Shown here: positions 50,893-60,574 of the stretch, one piece after another
How the letters are laid out: the number at the start of each line of letters is the position of its first letter
How positions within the stretch are numbered: the first letter of the stretch is position 1
From: Desulfobacteraceae bacterium
GTDB taxonomy: Bacteria > Desulfobacterota > Desulfobacteria > Desulfobacterales > SURF-7
NCBI GenBank assembly: GCA_003599865.1
Contig: QZKS01000068.1
Coordinates: forward strand, 1 to 64,000
Reading direction: 5' to 3'
DNA length: 64,000 nt
Position numbers and translations under genes: made by a program
The notes under the pieces: generated by a model
The model's input: the letters and a program-made list of their open reading frames with translations, nothing else
Told to the model about the DNA's origin: nothing
Databases searched by the model: none

Positions 50893-51408
50893 TCAAGACT
50901 GTTTGGCTTCATACGTCTCAACAATCAGCGCGACCTTTCTCCGAATATCGTTTGCCAGAATCCGGATGTCGGACCTTGATATTTTTCCGATATCCGCTGA
51001 GAGGGCATCCACTTCCTCCTCTTCGATTCCAATGGTCCGGTTGACCATAAATGAATCCACTTCTCCGTCTTCAAGCAGCAAACCGCATGCGCCAATACTC
51101 CCGAGAAACCTTTCTTTGGCAATAATGGGAACCACCAGTTTCACCAGGCCGGCATCGCACTCTTCGATCACCGGCTCTCTTTTTTGCCGGGCCTCGGAAG
51201 CGATATTCATATGTGCCACCGCACAAATAAATGCCTGCCCTTTATCATCTGCTTTGATTACCGGACAAAGCCGGTTCACCCATCCTTTGTTGTCCGTGAT
51301 CCGGACTCCTTCCGGATTGAAAACACTCACCTCCAGACCGGATGCTTCATGCAGTTCCCTTTCCAGGGCCGTCCATTTCTCTATGGATAAAAGATCGATA
51401 AGCTTCAC
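50893..51408 (-). CDS. PocR ligand-binding domain protein
   Basis: A 171-residue stand-alone PocR sensory domain. Conserved features are LTLxxLL-like IDLLSIEKWTALERELHEASG, CPVIKADDKGQAFICAVAH and the EECDAGLVKLVVPI block with the typical cysteines. PocR domains bind small organic compounds and usually sit in larger regulators; here there is no output domain, so it may act through a partner protein. A triple GCCGGC repeat lies just upstream. Confidence 0.85.
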   Translation of the reverse strand: MKLIDLLSIEKWTALERELHEASGLEVSVFNPEGVRITDNKGWVNRLCPVIKADDKGQAFICAVAHMNIASEARQKREPVIEECDAGLVKLVVPIIAKERFLGSIGACGLLLEDGEVDSFMVNRTIGIEEEEVDALSADIGKISRSDIRILANDIRRKVALIVETYEAKQS

Positions 51409-51444
51409 GCGCCCTTCCTTTCATTTCAAATTCATGCTCCGTTT

Positions 51445-51470
51445 GCCGGCAAAGGCCGGCAAAGGCCGGC
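51445..51470. repeat. Short tandem repeat, GCCGGC units every ten bases
   Basis: GCCGGC occurs three times at exact ten-base spacing, separated by AAAG (51445-51450, 51455-51460, 51465-51470). Each unit is itself palindromic. It lies 37 bases upstream of the PocR-domain start, in its leader or promoter. Confidence 0.8.
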
Positions 51471-51629
51471 AGCTGATTTCTTTTCCGGTATTGATAATGG
51501 GATATTCCGCATTCGTCAACCATTTTAGAGAATGAACCGGAACCGGATAAAAGTTCTTCCAGTCATCGTTCTCCGGTTGACCTTGCCTGTTCAATCCATT
51601 ATGATTTTCAGCAATCTTATTAACCATAA

Positions 51630-51905
51630 ATGGAGTTTGACAACAAACAAATGACACAGCATACACATGAATTCGTTGAAACATATGATGGTTTTCTGGG
51701 TTTTGGATTGAGTCGTGAAACCGATGAAAATACAGTCATATGCTATCTTCAGAAATTTTCCGATGATACCCTGATCCGGCATATGATCCATAAAATGTCC
51801 GATGAAGACCTTGGTGACACCTTTGAGCTGATCAGCCGTTTATTGAAAACCTATCTGACGGAACCGGAATATCACCGGCTGTTTCTCAAGGATGATCATC
51901 CGTAA
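51630..51905 (+). CDS. Small conserved-looking cytoplasmic protein, function unknown
   Basis: A 91-residue soluble protein (84 from the ATG at 51651). The core reads FVETYDGFLGFGLSRETDENTVICYLQKFSDDTL in parts, followed by two helices rich in acidic residues. It has no signal peptide or metal motif. I do not recognise a named family. Neither start has a good ribosome site. It lies upstream of the M29 peptidase gene on the same strand, with a 60-base gap. Confidence 0.6.
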   Translation: MEFDNKQMTQHTHEFVETYDGFLGFGLSRETDENTVICYLQKFSDDTLIRHMIHKMSDEDLGDTFELISRLLKTYLTEPEYHRLFLKDDHP

Positions 51906-51965
51906 CCGGAAAACCGGTTTATGATCAGCCGATAGAATCCGACAATAGCCTTGAAAGGGGTATCG

Positions 51966-53165
51966 ATGCTTACCAAAGAACAGCTGGACCGTTATGCGGA
52001 AATCCTGCTATGGGGCCTGGAAATATCCAGGACAGGCCACACCAATAAAAACGACATTATTCTTGTCCGATTCCATCTTCCGGCGATAAAACTGGCCGAG
52101 GTCCTGCAGGCCAAACTGCTGGAGAGACGAAGAAACCCGATTCTTCGAATGGTGCAAACCCCGACCATGGAAAAACAGTTTTATGAATTGGCCGACAACA
52201 AGCAGCTGGTTTTTCTCTCTCCGGGAGAAGAGGTTCTTGCCGGAAACCTGAACGGCAGCATTTTTTTACATGCCCCTGAATCCATTACCCACTTAAGCCA
52301 TATTAATCCGGAAAAAATCGGAAAAACCGCGATTTGTCAAAAACCCGTAAAAGACATATTGAACAAACGGGATGAAAAAGGACTCTTCAGCTGGACCTTG
52401 TGTGCGTATCCCACCGCCGCATTGGCAGAACATGCGGATCTCTCGCTCGCGGAATATAAAAAGCAGCTCATCAATGCCTGCTTTTTAAACAAAACAAATC
52501 CTGTTGCTCACTGGAAGGAAATATATCAGCAGATTGCTTCCATAAAAGAATGGCTGTGCAGCCTTTCCATCGAAACCATTCATATCCGGTCCAAACAGAC
52601 GGATCTTGTCATCACCCCGGGAAAAAAGCGGAAGTGGCTTGGCCTGTCCGGTCATAACATCCCCAGTTTTGAAATTTTCCTGTCGCCGGACTGGAGAGGA
52701 ACAAACGGGATATACTATGCTGACCAGCCATCCTTTCGAAGTGGAAACTACGTAAAAGGTATCCGGATTGAATTCCAAAAAGGAAAGGCCGTTCGTATTC
52801 AGGCCGAAAAGGGCGAAGCCTTTGTCCGAAAGCAGCTTGCCATGGACCCCGGAGCCGGCCGAATCGGTGAATTTTCCCTCACGGACAAACGGTTCTCAAA
52901 AATAAACAGGTTCATGGCCAACACCCTGTTTGATGAAAACTATGGCGGGAAACATGGTAACTGTCATATCGCATTGGGTTCTTCCTACTCCAACTCCTTC
53001 AGCGGAAACCCATCCCGACTGACCGGTGCAATGAAAACCCGTCTGGGGTTCAATGATTCCGCCCTGCACTGGGACATTGTGAATACGGAAAACAAACAAG
53101 TCACGGCAACATTATCATCCGGAAAAAAAATCATCCTCTATGAGAATGGCCGATTCAACAAATGA
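51966..53165 (+). CDS. M29-family metallo-aminopeptidase
   Basis: A 399-residue protein of the thermophilic aminopeptidase (AmpS/PepS) family. The start at 51966 follows AAAGGGG. Metal-ligand regions are in the C-terminal half: GRIGEFSLTD (glutamate), LFDENYGGKHGNCHIALGSSY (glutamate and histidine) and LHWDIVN (histidine, aspartate). The N-terminal half carries LLWGLEISRTG. It should remove N-terminal residues from peptides with two divalent metals. It has no signal peptide, so it is cytoplasmic. Confidence 0.85.
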   Translation: MLTKEQLDRYAEILLWGLEISRTGHTNKNDIILVRFHLPAIKLAEVLQAKLLERRRNPILRMVQTPTMEKQFYELADNKQLVFLSPGEEVLAGNLNGSIFLHAPESITHLSHINPEKIGKTAICQKPVKDILNKRDEKGLFSWTLCAYPTAALAEHADLSLAEYKKQLINACFLNKTNPVAHWKEIYQQIASIKEWLCSLSIETIHIRSKQTDLVITPGKKRKWLGLSGHNIPSFEIFLSPDWRGTNGIYYADQPSFRSGNYVKGIRIEFQKGKAVRIQAEKGEAFVRKQLAMDPGAGRIGEFSLTDKRFSKINRFMANTLFDENYGGKHGNCHIALGSSYSNSFSGNPSRLTGAMKTRLGFNDSALHWDIVNTENKQVTATLSSGKKIILYENGRFNK

Positions 53166-53207
53166 GTCCAATCACAATCAGTACACAACGCCCCCCCGAT
53201 AAAAATG

Positions 53208-53225
53208 TTGGCCTTTTTTTTGCAT
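53208..53225 (+). promoter_or_regulatory. Sigma-54 (-24/-12) promoter
   Basis: TTGGCCTTTTTTTTGCAT places GG (53210-53211) and GC (53222-53223) ten bases apart, and the -12 half TTGCA is exact. The expected start of transcription near 53235 lies ~33 bases upstream of the gene at 53268. The T-rich spacer is common in strong sigma-54 promoters. Confidence 0.7.
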
Positions 53226-53267
53226 AATATCACAGCAGACAATCAGTATTAAACGGAGATCGGAAAA

Positions 53268-53660
53268 ATGCAAGAAACGTCAAACATCCTGCTGTGTACC
53301 GCCCCCTCCCATAAGGTGACCACCAAACTGAAAGACACCATCCAATCCATTTCCAGCGAGAACAATATCATTGCCGTGGCCAGCATTCGGGATTTGTCCC
53401 AGATCCTTCATAAGCCATTGAATGGAGTTGATGCAGTCGTTATTTTCCGCGCAACGAAAAAGGGCCTGATGGACCTTTTGCATTTGCGGGATGAGCTTCT
53501 GCGCCTACCGGTCATTCTGATTCTGCCGGATCAAAAGGATGAAACCCTCGCAAAAGGCCATTCTCTTCGCCCCAGATTTCTCAGTTACATGGACAGTGAT
53601 TTCTCCGACGTGCGGGATGTTCTTCAAAAAATACTGGATCGGCAGCATTTTCTGCAATAG
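53268..53660 (+). CDS. Small receiver-like protein of unknown function
   Basis: A 130-residue protein with alternating strands and helices like a CheY fold (NILLCTAP, NNIIAVASI, VDAVVIFRA, LPVILILPDQ, RPRFLSYM). The acidic phosphorylation pocket is missing: the position after the third strand reads FRATKKG. It therefore cannot be phosphorylated in the usual way. The ribosome site is CGGAG. A sigma-54-type promoter precedes it. No specific family is recognised. Confidence 0.65.
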   Translation: MQETSNILLCTAPSHKVTTKLKDTIQSISSENNIIAVASIRDLSQILHKPLNGVDAVVIFRATKKGLMDLLHLRDELLRLPVILILPDQKDETLAKGHSLRPRFLSYMDSDFSDVRDVLQKILDRQHFLQ

Positions 53661-53963
53661 GCCGGTTTTCTGCAAATCAACATCAAACACGAAAAATCCG
53701 GCTCAACAATCCGTTTCGGATAAACAATCTCGCTGAAAATCATGTCGGAAAAATGACGATAATGACATATAAATGACAAGTTGTTGTAATCAATTTTATT
53801 TTTTCCGACAATTTCGGGTTACATGTCCGGAAAAATAGCAGAGCACTCTTTTTTATTACCGGCCATATGCCGGAAATAAAAATAATTCTATTACGATCCG
53901 GGAAATTATTAACAGGCAAGGGCCAAACTGATTTCGCATGCGAAATATCATTACGATATTTCT
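53661..53963. other. Intergenic region with palindromes
   Basis: This 303-base stretch between convergent genes has no acceptable coding frame. It is AT-rich and contains a 16-base perfect palindrome and a hairpin next to the manA stop, listed separately. Confidence 0.55.
53931..53962 (-). terminator. Palindrome and hairpin after manA
   Basis: GAAATATC (53942-53949) and GATATTTC (53955-53962) form a stem with a five-base loop two bases past the manA stop. It overlaps the perfect palindrome ATTTCGCATGCGAAAT (53931-53946). The two structures are mutually exclusive. There is no T-run, so termination is only suggested by place. Confidence 0.4.
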
Positions 53964-55190
53964 TCACCGTGATGAAATTTCCGGGACTTCCGGAACGCCT
54001 GCTTTATACAGAATGCCTTCTCCCTCGATTCGATAGCGGGGTATGCTCGCGGGAACCATCACGGACTGCCCCTTTGAAATGGACGTTTGCCGACCGTTTT
54101 TCAGATTGATAAAAGTCGGCCTTCCGTCTGTGCAGAACAGGATCTCAACGCTCCGGTCTGTTCCGCTCTCATAGGATAATCCGTTTTCAAGCGTGATAAC
54201 CGATAAAACAAACTCCTCCGCCCAGGTGGAATAGACCTTTTCACATATCCCGACCGAAACCGGTTTCAATATATCCGTTTCCTTTTCTTCAAACCGCAAA
54301 ATCTTTATCAGTTCGTTTACATCAACATGTTTGGGCGTCAAGCCCCCTCTGAGGACATTATCCGAATTGGCCATCAGTTCGATGCCCAGTCCACTGAGAT
54401 AGGCATGCAGTTCTCCTGAGAAAAGAAACAATGCCTGTCCGGGCTGAAGGCAGACCAGGTTTAAAAAAACCGGAGAGAGGATACCGGCATCCGGACCATA
54501 TTCCGCATGAAGCCTTAGAATCCATTCAAAAGCAGGATGTTGAGAGGCATATTGTTCCGCCTTCTTCACTGCCTTGCCCAATCCGCTCGCTCTTTCCGCA
54601 GGAGACCATGTGATCAGATTCTGAAAAAATAATGGGATGCGGTTTGATTCAACTCGATCGGAGAGCTTTTCAATAATCGGATCAAGTTCCGGTGTCTGAA
54701 TTTTTGAAAACAGGGCCTGCATTTCCGGTATCGGTCGAAAACCGCATAACGCCCAATAGGTCGATAATGCACAAATACATTCCGGTTTATGATTCGCATC
54801 CCGATAATTTCGATTTCCGGCATCAATGGGTATTTTCTGCAAATTTTCTCTTTCAAAACCGGCTGCCGCCTGATCGCGGCTGGGGTGTGCCTGAATTGAC
54901 AATGGTTTTTCTGCGGCCAGAATCTTAAACAGATATGGAAGCCGGCTGGAATACCTGCCGGCAACCTTTTCATTTAGGATTTCGACAGGATATTTTTGGA
55001 TAAGCCGGTCAAGCGGGTGCCACGCACCATCATAACAGGCCAGAGAAGGGGATTTGGGATGCGCGCCCATCCAGAGCTCTGCCTGCGGTTTTTCAGAAGG
55101 TGCGGTATTGCCGAGAAGATTTGGGATCAGTGTTCGGGAACCCCATGCATATTCCTGAATCATGTTTTTCAACAGACAGATCTGATTCAT
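53964..55190 (-). CDS. manA: Mannose-6-phosphate isomerase, class I
   Basis: A 408-residue cupin isomerase that interconverts mannose-6-phosphate and fructose-6-phosphate, feeding GDP-mannose synthesis. Zinc-site regions are SIQAHPSRDQAAAGFE (glutamine and histidine), ANHKPECICAL, and GELHAYLSGLGIELMANSDNVLRGGLTPKHVD in parts. The ATG at 55190 has AGGAGAG upstream; a longer start at 55226 lacks support. Confidence 0.93.
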   Translation of the reverse strand: MNQICLLKNMIQEYAWGSRTLIPNLLGNTAPSEKPQAELWMGAHPKSPSLACYDGAWHPLDRLIQKYPVEILNEKVAGRYSSRLPYLFKILAAEKPLSIQAHPSRDQAAAGFERENLQKIPIDAGNRNYRDANHKPECICALSTYWALCGFRPIPEMQALFSKIQTPELDPIIEKLSDRVESNRIPLFFQNLITWSPAERASGLGKAVKKAEQYASQHPAFEWILRLHAEYGPDAGILSPVFLNLVCLQPGQALFLFSGELHAYLSGLGIELMANSDNVLRGGLTPKHVDVNELIKILRFEEKETDILKPVSVGICEKVYSTWAEEFVLSVITLENGLSYESGTDRSVEILFCTDGRPTFINLKNGRQTSISKGQSVMVPASIPRYRIEGEGILYKAGVPEVPEISSR

Positions 55191-55457
55191 TTTCTCTCCT
55201 TTTCCGATACCGGTTTCGTAGCACATTATTCCTTACCATACAATTCATTACGCACAGCAGATTGTTCAAAAGATTACAACGGTTGATCGGCCGAAAATAT
55301 TTTCGGTTGAATATCATCCGCCTTTATGACATATTGATTTAGCGGTTTAACCAACTTGACGAACGGCTTCTTCTTTCTCCGATACGGACGGCAACTCTTC
55401 TGAGAACACTTTGAAACAACTGGTTATCCCTCAAAAACCTTAGCAAGAGGGGGAAAC

Positions 55458-55925
55458 ATGTCCGATGGTCTTGATGTCATAATAGTTGACGATGACACCT
55501 CTGCATGCGAGTCCATAGCAGATATCATCAATCGATTCTACACCTGGGGCGATGTGTTTGTTTTCTCCGATGATGATGAAGCCGCCCTGTATTGTCTGAA
55601 TAGGGAAAGCAGCATCGCCATTTTTGTTGTGGATGTGTTTTTAAAAGACAAGAGCGGCTTTTTGTTCCTGGACACGATCAACCATAAATTCAAGACGGTT
55701 TATGACGATACCATCATGATCACCGGATATGCCAACAAGGATGTTGTGGATATGTGCGTTGCGGCGGGAATCAATCATCTGCTGGAAAAACCCATGAGAC
55801 CTTACGTGCTTCAACTGGCGGTCCGATCCATTGCCTCCAAATACATGACCTTTGCCAACCGACTGCTCAGCAACAGCGAATTTCTGAGCGAGTGCAACAA
55901 GGTGATCGGTTCGTTGAACCCTTGA
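55458..55925 (+). CDS. Single-domain response regulator
   Basis: A 155-residue receiver-domain protein. The acidic pocket is IIVDDDTSACES, the phosphorylation aspartate is in IFVVDVFLKDKSG, the threonine in IMITGYANK and the lysine in LLEKPMRP. About 25 residues follow the domain and form a helix, with no recognised output domain. AGAGGGGG precedes the ATG. No kinase gene adjoins it, so it probably takes phosphate from a distant hybrid or orphan kinase. Confidence 0.9.
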   Translation: MSDGLDVIIVDDDTSACESIADIINRFYTWGDVFVFSDDDEAALYCLNRESSIAIFVVDVFLKDKSGFLFLDTINHKFKTVYDDTIMITGYANKDVVDMCVAAGINHLLEKPMRPYVLQLAVRSIASKYMTFANRLLSNSEFLSECNKVIGSLNP

Positions 55926-55967
55926 ACAATATGCGGCAAAAAAACGCAATTCCATCAAAAGGCCAGC

Positions 55968-57848
55968 TTACAGTCTGCTTTCCAGCTTCTCCCACCGGAC
56001 AAAAGCCTCTTCCAGTTTTTGCTCCAGCACCGAAAGCCTTTCTTTGATAGCGGATATCTCTGCCCCCCCCTTCTGATAGAATGCCGGGTCAGCCATGGTC
56101 CTGAATAGTTCCTGCTGCTCCTTTTCCAGCGCCTCTATCAAGCCGGGAAGTGTTGTCAGCTCCCGCTGCTCGTTATAGCTGAGTTTTTTCGATTCCTGTT
56201 TGGCTTTGGCTGTTTTTTTTGCCGGAGGCTCCTGTTTCTCCAAAGGCATGATCACCGGTCGCTGGGCAAGCCAGTCATCATAGCCGCCCACATACTCTGA
56301 AATCACTCCCTTTCCTTCAAAAACCAGGGTACTGGTTACCACATTGTTCAGAAAGGTCCGATCATGGCTGATCAGCAAAAGAGTACCTGCATAATTGAAA
56401 AGAAGCTCCTCCAGCAACTCAAGCGTTTCCATATCCAGATCATTGGTGGGTTCATCCATAACCAGGACATTGGACTCTCTGGAAAACAGGGAGGCCAGCA
56501 ACAGCCGGTTCCGTTCACCGCCGGAAAGGGTGCGAACCGGGCTTCTAGCCCTGTCCGGTGTAAACAGAAAATCCTGAAGATAGCCGATGACGTGCCGTGG
56601 TCTGCCATGGATGGTGAGGATATCATTTCCATCGCTGATATTATCCTGTACGCTCTTGTCTTCATCCAGTTTGGAACGAAGCTGATCAAAATAGGCGACA
56701 TGAATTTTTGTCCCCAGCCGAAGCGTTCCCCGGGCCGGTGCGAGCTCGCCTAACAGAATCTTTAACAGGGTGGTTTTTCCGACCCCGTTTGGGCCGATGA
56801 TTCCGATTTTATCCCCCCGCAGTATGGTGGTTGAAAAATCACGGACAATATCGTTTCCGTCCCACTGGAAGGTAATATTTTCCGCCTCGATCACCAGTTT
56901 TCCGCTTTTTTCCGCTTCCTGGGAAAGGAGCTTGACCGAGCCGATCTGCTTTCTCCATTTTCGTCTTTGCTCACGCATGGTTTCAAGCGCCCGGACCCGG
57001 CCTTCATTGCGTGTCCTGCGGGCTTTGACTCCCTGGCGAATCCATTTTTCCTCTTTCATGAGTTTTTTATCAAACACCGCGTGCTGTTTTTCCTCGGAAG
57101 CAAGATCAGACTCTTTTCTGGTTACAAACGTGTCATAATCACATTTCCAGTGAAACAGATTGCCGCGATCCAGCTCCAGAATTCTGGTGGCAAGCTTTTT
57201 CAGAAACATCCGGTCATGGGTGACAAATAAAAGAGTGCCGGAAAAATGCTGCAGATATTCCTCCAGGTATTCAATCGCATGAATATCCAGATGGTTGGTC
57301 GGTTCATCCAGCAGCAGCAGGTCCGGTTCGGATACCAATGCTTTTGCCAGCAGCACTCTGCGCTTCAACCCTGCGGAAAGATGGTCAAAAGCGATATCCG
57401 GTTCCAGGGAAAGCCGGGTGATCACCTGATTCACCTTCTGCTCCAGTTTCCACCCGTCCGTCTCATCCAGGATTTGCTGCAGGTTCTCCAGTTTTCGGAG
57501 GCATGTGGGGTCTTCGTTCTCGGAAAGAAGGTGACTGATCCGATAAAATTCGGACAATGTAGCCGCAGCTTCTCCATAGCCGGCGGCGACAACATCAAAC
57601 ACACTGCCCTTGATCCCTTCCGGAACCTCCTGTGACAGGCTGGCCCGGCGAATCCCCTGACTGATGCTCACCGTGCCGCTATCCGGAGAAATATCGCCCA
57701 TGAGAATCCTGATCAGGGTGGATTTGCCTTCCCCGTTTCGACCGATCAGGCTGATCCGATCTCCCTGCTCGATCTGCAGGTCGATATTCTCCAGCAGCAT
57801 GGGGCCGCCGTATCCGATACCGACATTCTTTACGCTTATGAGAACCAT
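55968..57848 (-). CDS. ABC-F family ATPase (Uup-like)
   Basis: A 626-residue ribosome-associated or DNA-linked ABC-F protein without membrane helices. Two ATPase halves are clear: Walker A GRNGEGKSTLI and GPNGVGKTTLL, signatures LSAGLKRRVLLAK and LSGGERNRLLLAS, Walker B LLLDEPTNHLD and LVMDEPTNDLD. The linker between halves is charged. The C-terminal ~85 residues form a coiled coil, as in Uup, which supports that subgroup over EttA. It is followed upstream by a YchJ-like gene. Confidence 0.9.
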   Translation of the reverse strand: MVLISVKNVGIGYGGPMLLENIDLQIEQGDRISLIGRNGEGKSTLIRILMGDISPDSGTVSISQGIRRASLSQEVPEGIKGSVFDVVAAGYGEAAATLSEFYRISHLLSENEDPTCLRKLENLQQILDETDGWKLEQKVNQVITRLSLEPDIAFDHLSAGLKRRVLLAKALVSEPDLLLLDEPTNHLDIHAIEYLEEYLQHFSGTLLFVTHDRMFLKKLATRILELDRGNLFHWKCDYDTFVTRKESDLASEEKQHAVFDKKLMKEEKWIRQGVKARRTRNEGRVRALETMREQRRKWRKQIGSVKLLSQEAEKSGKLVIEAENITFQWDGNDIVRDFSTTILRGDKIGIIGPNGVGKTTLLKILLGELAPARGTLRLGTKIHVAYFDQLRSKLDEDKSVQDNISDGNDILTIHGRPRHVIGYLQDFLFTPDRARSPVRTLSGGERNRLLLASLFSRESNVLVMDEPTNDLDMETLELLEELLFNYAGTLLLISHDRTFLNNVVTSTLVFEGKGVISEYVGGYDDWLAQRPVIMPLEKQEPPAKKTAKAKQESKKLSYNEQRELTTLPGLIEALEKEQQELFRTMADPAFYQKGGAEISAIKERLSVLEQKLEEAFVRWEKLESRL

Positions 57849-57860
57849 GGAATAGCCGGT

Positions 57861-58352
57861 CTATCTGCCACAGCATTTTTTGTATTTTTTCCCGCTATTG
57901 CAAGGACATGAATCATTTCTTCCGACTTTTGGGCTGGTCCGGACGATCTGTTCCTGCTGCGGTGCCTCACCATCATAAAAATACCACTTGTCTTCGAACT
58001 TTTTGAACTGGGCAAGTTCATGATGTGTTTTCCGTTTGCCTTTCTGGTAATACTGGACAACAAACTCCACCTGCCCTTCCGTATCTTCCGGTCCGCCTTT
58101 TTCCGTGTTCAGAATTTTCAGGTCAATCCATTCTGAATTTTTTGCCCAATTCTGAATGGTCTTTTCATGATGCTGTTCTCTTTTATCCGGATGAACCGTA
58201 TTCAGAATATAGCCGACTTCTACTTTGGTAAATGCGGAATACCGGGACCGCATCAATGCTTCGGGAGTTTGCGGCAGCACCTCTCCCTTGATAAACGGTC
58301 CACAGCATTCTTCATATGGTTTTTCCATGCCGCAGGGGCAATTTTTCATCAT
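57861..58352 (-). CDS. YchJ-family SEC-C motif protein
   Basis: A 163-residue protein with a zinc-binding SEC-C-like motif at each end: [17 protein letters not shown] at the N-terminus and [16 protein letters not shown] at the C-terminus. The middle (about 30-130) is the NTF2-like YchJ domain ([20 protein letters not shown]). The function of YchJ is not established. Start codons at 58352 and 58349 are adjacent; AGGAG suits the second. It lies 12 bases upstream of the ABC-F gene. Confidence 0.9.
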   Translation of the reverse strand: MMKNCPCGMEKPYEECCGPFIKGEVLPQTPEALMRSRYSAFTKVEVGYILNTVHPDKREQHHEKTIQNWAKNSEWIDLKILNTEKGGPEDTEGQVEFVVQYYQKGKRKTHHELAQFKKFEDKWYFYDGEAPQQEQIVRTSPKVGRNDSCPCNSGKKYKKCCGR

Positions 58353-58405
58353 TCACTCCTCATCATTTGATTCGATCAATCGATCACGTTCCATACGGTT
58401 GCGAT

Positions 58406-58885
58406 CTATTCCTCCAGCTCCACAATTTGAGCGTGAGGCTCCTTATCTTGTATATGAAGCAAGGCTACCGACAACGGGTTATCATATCGCTGCAAGCCGG
58501 CACTGCCGGGGTTCAGAAAAAGAACACCCTTCTGTTTTGTGATGGACGGCCGATGCGTATGTCCGGAAATAACGACATCCACCAATGCGGATGCCGGTAT
58601 ATTGCCGACAATATGGCGGACATACAGGACAAGCCCTCCAACCTCAACCGTCTCCGATTCCCGCAGCGATTCCGTCCATGGCCCGAAATCCATATTTCCA
58701 CGAACGGCAACAACCGGTGCAATGGATTGCAGTTCTTCCAACACCTCTTTGGTGTCGATATCACCCGCATGGATGATCAAATCCATATTTTCAAAGGTCA
58801 TATAAACAGATGACGGCAGCCGGCCATGGGTGTCGGAAATAATCCCGATATGATAAGCGTCTTTGCCTGTTACTTGTTTTGACAT
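58406..58885 (-). CDS. Metallophosphoesterase, YfcE type
   Basis: A 159-residue calcineurin-like phosphoesterase. The metal ligands are visible in order: GIISDTHGRLP, LIIHAGDIDTKEV, VRGNMDF, VISGHTHRP. These small enzymes hydrolyse phosphodiesters with manganese or similar metals; the natural substrate is unknown. It lies eight bases after the cyclophilin gene, in one operon with srkA and the downstream genes. Confidence 0.9.
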   Translation of the reverse strand: MSKQVTGKDAYHIGIISDTHGRLPSSVYMTFENMDLIIHAGDIDTKEVLEELQSIAPVVAVRGNMDFGPWTESLRESETVEVGGLVLYVRHIVGNIPASALVDVVISGHTHRPSITKQKGVLFLNPGSAGLQRYDNPLSVALLHIQDKEPHAQIVELEE

Positions 58886-58893
58886 GGTGAAGA

Positions 58894-59433
58894 CTATTTT
58901 GCCGGCGCCGGTTCCGGAAATCGTTTATCCAGAATCCGGTTCCACTCCTGAACCCGGTCCGCTGTTTTTTCCATCAGGGAAACAAGGTTGCCTTCAATGG
59001 AAATGGATTGAATTTTATCTCCCCGTACAATACTGTCCACAACAGCCTGATCGTCCGGACCGACAACCACCCCGAATACCGTATGCCGGTTATCCAGATG
59101 CGGTGTGGGCAGGTGGGTGATGAAAAACTGACTTCCATTGGTGCCGGGACCGGCATTGGCCATGGAGAGTATCCCGGCCCTGTCATGGCGGAGATCCGGT
59201 CGGAACTCATCCTCAAAGCGATACCCGGGGTCGCCGGTGCCTGTACCAAGGGGACAACCGCCTTGAATCATAAAATCGGAAATCACGCGATGAAAATTCA
59301 GTCCATTGTAATACTTACGCATGGCAAGATTGACAAAATTGGCCACGGTTACCGGCGTTTGCCGATCAAACAAGCGGATATGAATGTCACCTTTATCGGT
59401 TTTAAAAACCGCCATTATTTCTGGTTGGGTCAT
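58894..59433 (-). CDS. Peptidyl-prolyl isomerase, cyclophilin type
   Basis: A 179-residue cyclophilin. The active-site arginine is in [49 protein letters not shown] and [10 protein letters not shown] complete the fold. There is no signal peptide, so it is cytoplasmic. The last ~20 residues are an extra, charged and proline-containing tail. AAGGAG precedes the ATG. It follows srkA with a 24-base gap. Confidence 0.93.
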   Translation of the reverse strand: MTQPEIMAVFKTDKGDIHIRLFDRQTPVTVANFVNLAMRKYYNGLNFHRVISDFMIQGGCPLGTGTGDPGYRFEDEFRPDLRHDRAGILSMANAGPGTNGSQFFITHLPTPHLDNRHTVFGVVVGPDDQAVVDSIVRGDKIQSISIEGNLVSLMEKTADRVQEWNRILDKRFPEPAPAK

Positions 59434-59457
59434 GGGTTTCTCCTTATATGGTTTGAT

Positions 59458-60456
59458 TTAATAAAATAGATGGTCAGGCCGGCCCTGGAGTTGGGATTTA
59501 ACCCGAATCAGCTGCCGTTGTAAATCATTTATTTCCTGTTGCCAGAATCGATCACTGCCCCAGTCCGGAAAATTGGATTTGAATTGATAATCATTGGCCT
59601 GTTTGCTGCACCAGGCCAGGAAATAAATGATTCTCATGATCCGAAGGGATTCAATCAGCTTCAGGGTTTGTCTGTCAAACTCCCGAAACATTTCATATCC
59701 TTCCAGAATCAACGCGATCTCCTGCCGGCATTTTTCTGCATGATCCGGCAGCAGAAGCCAGAGATCCTGAATGGGAGGCCCTGTCATCATGTCGTCAAAA
59801 TCGATCACCATGATTCCTTCCGGAGGCCGATGCAACAAATTCCCCCGATGGCTGTCACCATGAAGGCGGATCAATTCGATATTATCAAAAAAACCTGCGC
59901 TGATCTCTACCAGCTGATGACCGATTTCCTGAAGGGAGGGCACATGCTTCGGGGCGACGAATCCCTCTTTGATCAGGTTCTGAATATCATTGATGGTTGA
60001 AACCCCCGGATGCAGAATCATTCTGGTTTTGGCTTTTCGGGTGCTTCCGGCAACATGAATTCTGGCAATCACCCTTCCCAGCCTTCGCCAATCCTCATCC
60101 TCGATCACTTCAAATTGTCTCCCCAGTTTTTTGGGAAAAACGGCAAAATAGATGCCGTCCGCATGACCAAGGGTTGACCCATGCAGAAGCTTCAGGGGAG
60201 AGACGACCGGGATTTCCTCTGCTTCACAATCCAGAATAAACTGATGTTCTTCTTCGATGGATTCTTTTGACCACCGTCCGGGCCGGTAAAATTTACCGAT
60301 CAGGCGGGTTCCGTCTTTTGCCTGAAACTCATAGACCCGGTTGATATAGCTTGGCAGGGGTGATGTCAGGCCGGTCATGGGAAAACCGGTTGCCTGTTCC
60401 ACAGCCTCAATGAGCCTGTCCGGCATGATATTTTGAAAATCGATGAATGCTGTCAC
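59458..60456 (-). CDS. srkA: Stress-response Ser/Thr kinase SrkA (YihE)
   Basis: A 332-residue aminoglycoside-phosphotransferase-fold kinase. The lysine of the N-lobe is in LIGKFYRPGRWS, the catalytic loop is LHGDSHRGNLLHR, and the magnesium aspartate is in MVIDFDDMMTGP. Length and motifs match SrkA, which protects cells under stress. The start is GTG at 60456 with AAAGG seven bases upstream. Confidence 0.92.
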   Translation of the reverse strand: MTAFIDFQNIMPDRLIEAVEQATGFPMTGLTSPLPSYINRVYEFQAKDGTRLIGKFYRPGRWSKESIEEEHQFILDCEAEEIPVVSPLKLLHGSTLGHADGIYFAVFPKKLGRQFEVIEDEDWRRLGRVIARIHVAGSTRKAKTRMILHPGVSTINDIQNLIKEGFVAPKHVPSLQEIGHQLVEISAGFFDNIELIRLHGDSHRGNLLHRPPEGIMVIDFDDMMTGPPIQDLWLLLPDHAEKCRQEIALILEGYEMFREFDRQTLKLIESLRIMRIIYFLAWCSKQANDYQFKSNFPDWGSDRFWQQEINDLQRQLIRVKSQLQGRPDHLFY

Positions 60457-60574
60457 AAAAAACCTTTCTTTACAAAATTTCCGGATGGCAGATTACCAGT
60501 CCCCCAAAACATTGTAAAGAAGATGTTTCAAACCGGAATCAAGGATTGGTTGTAACATGCTGATTCCACAAATC

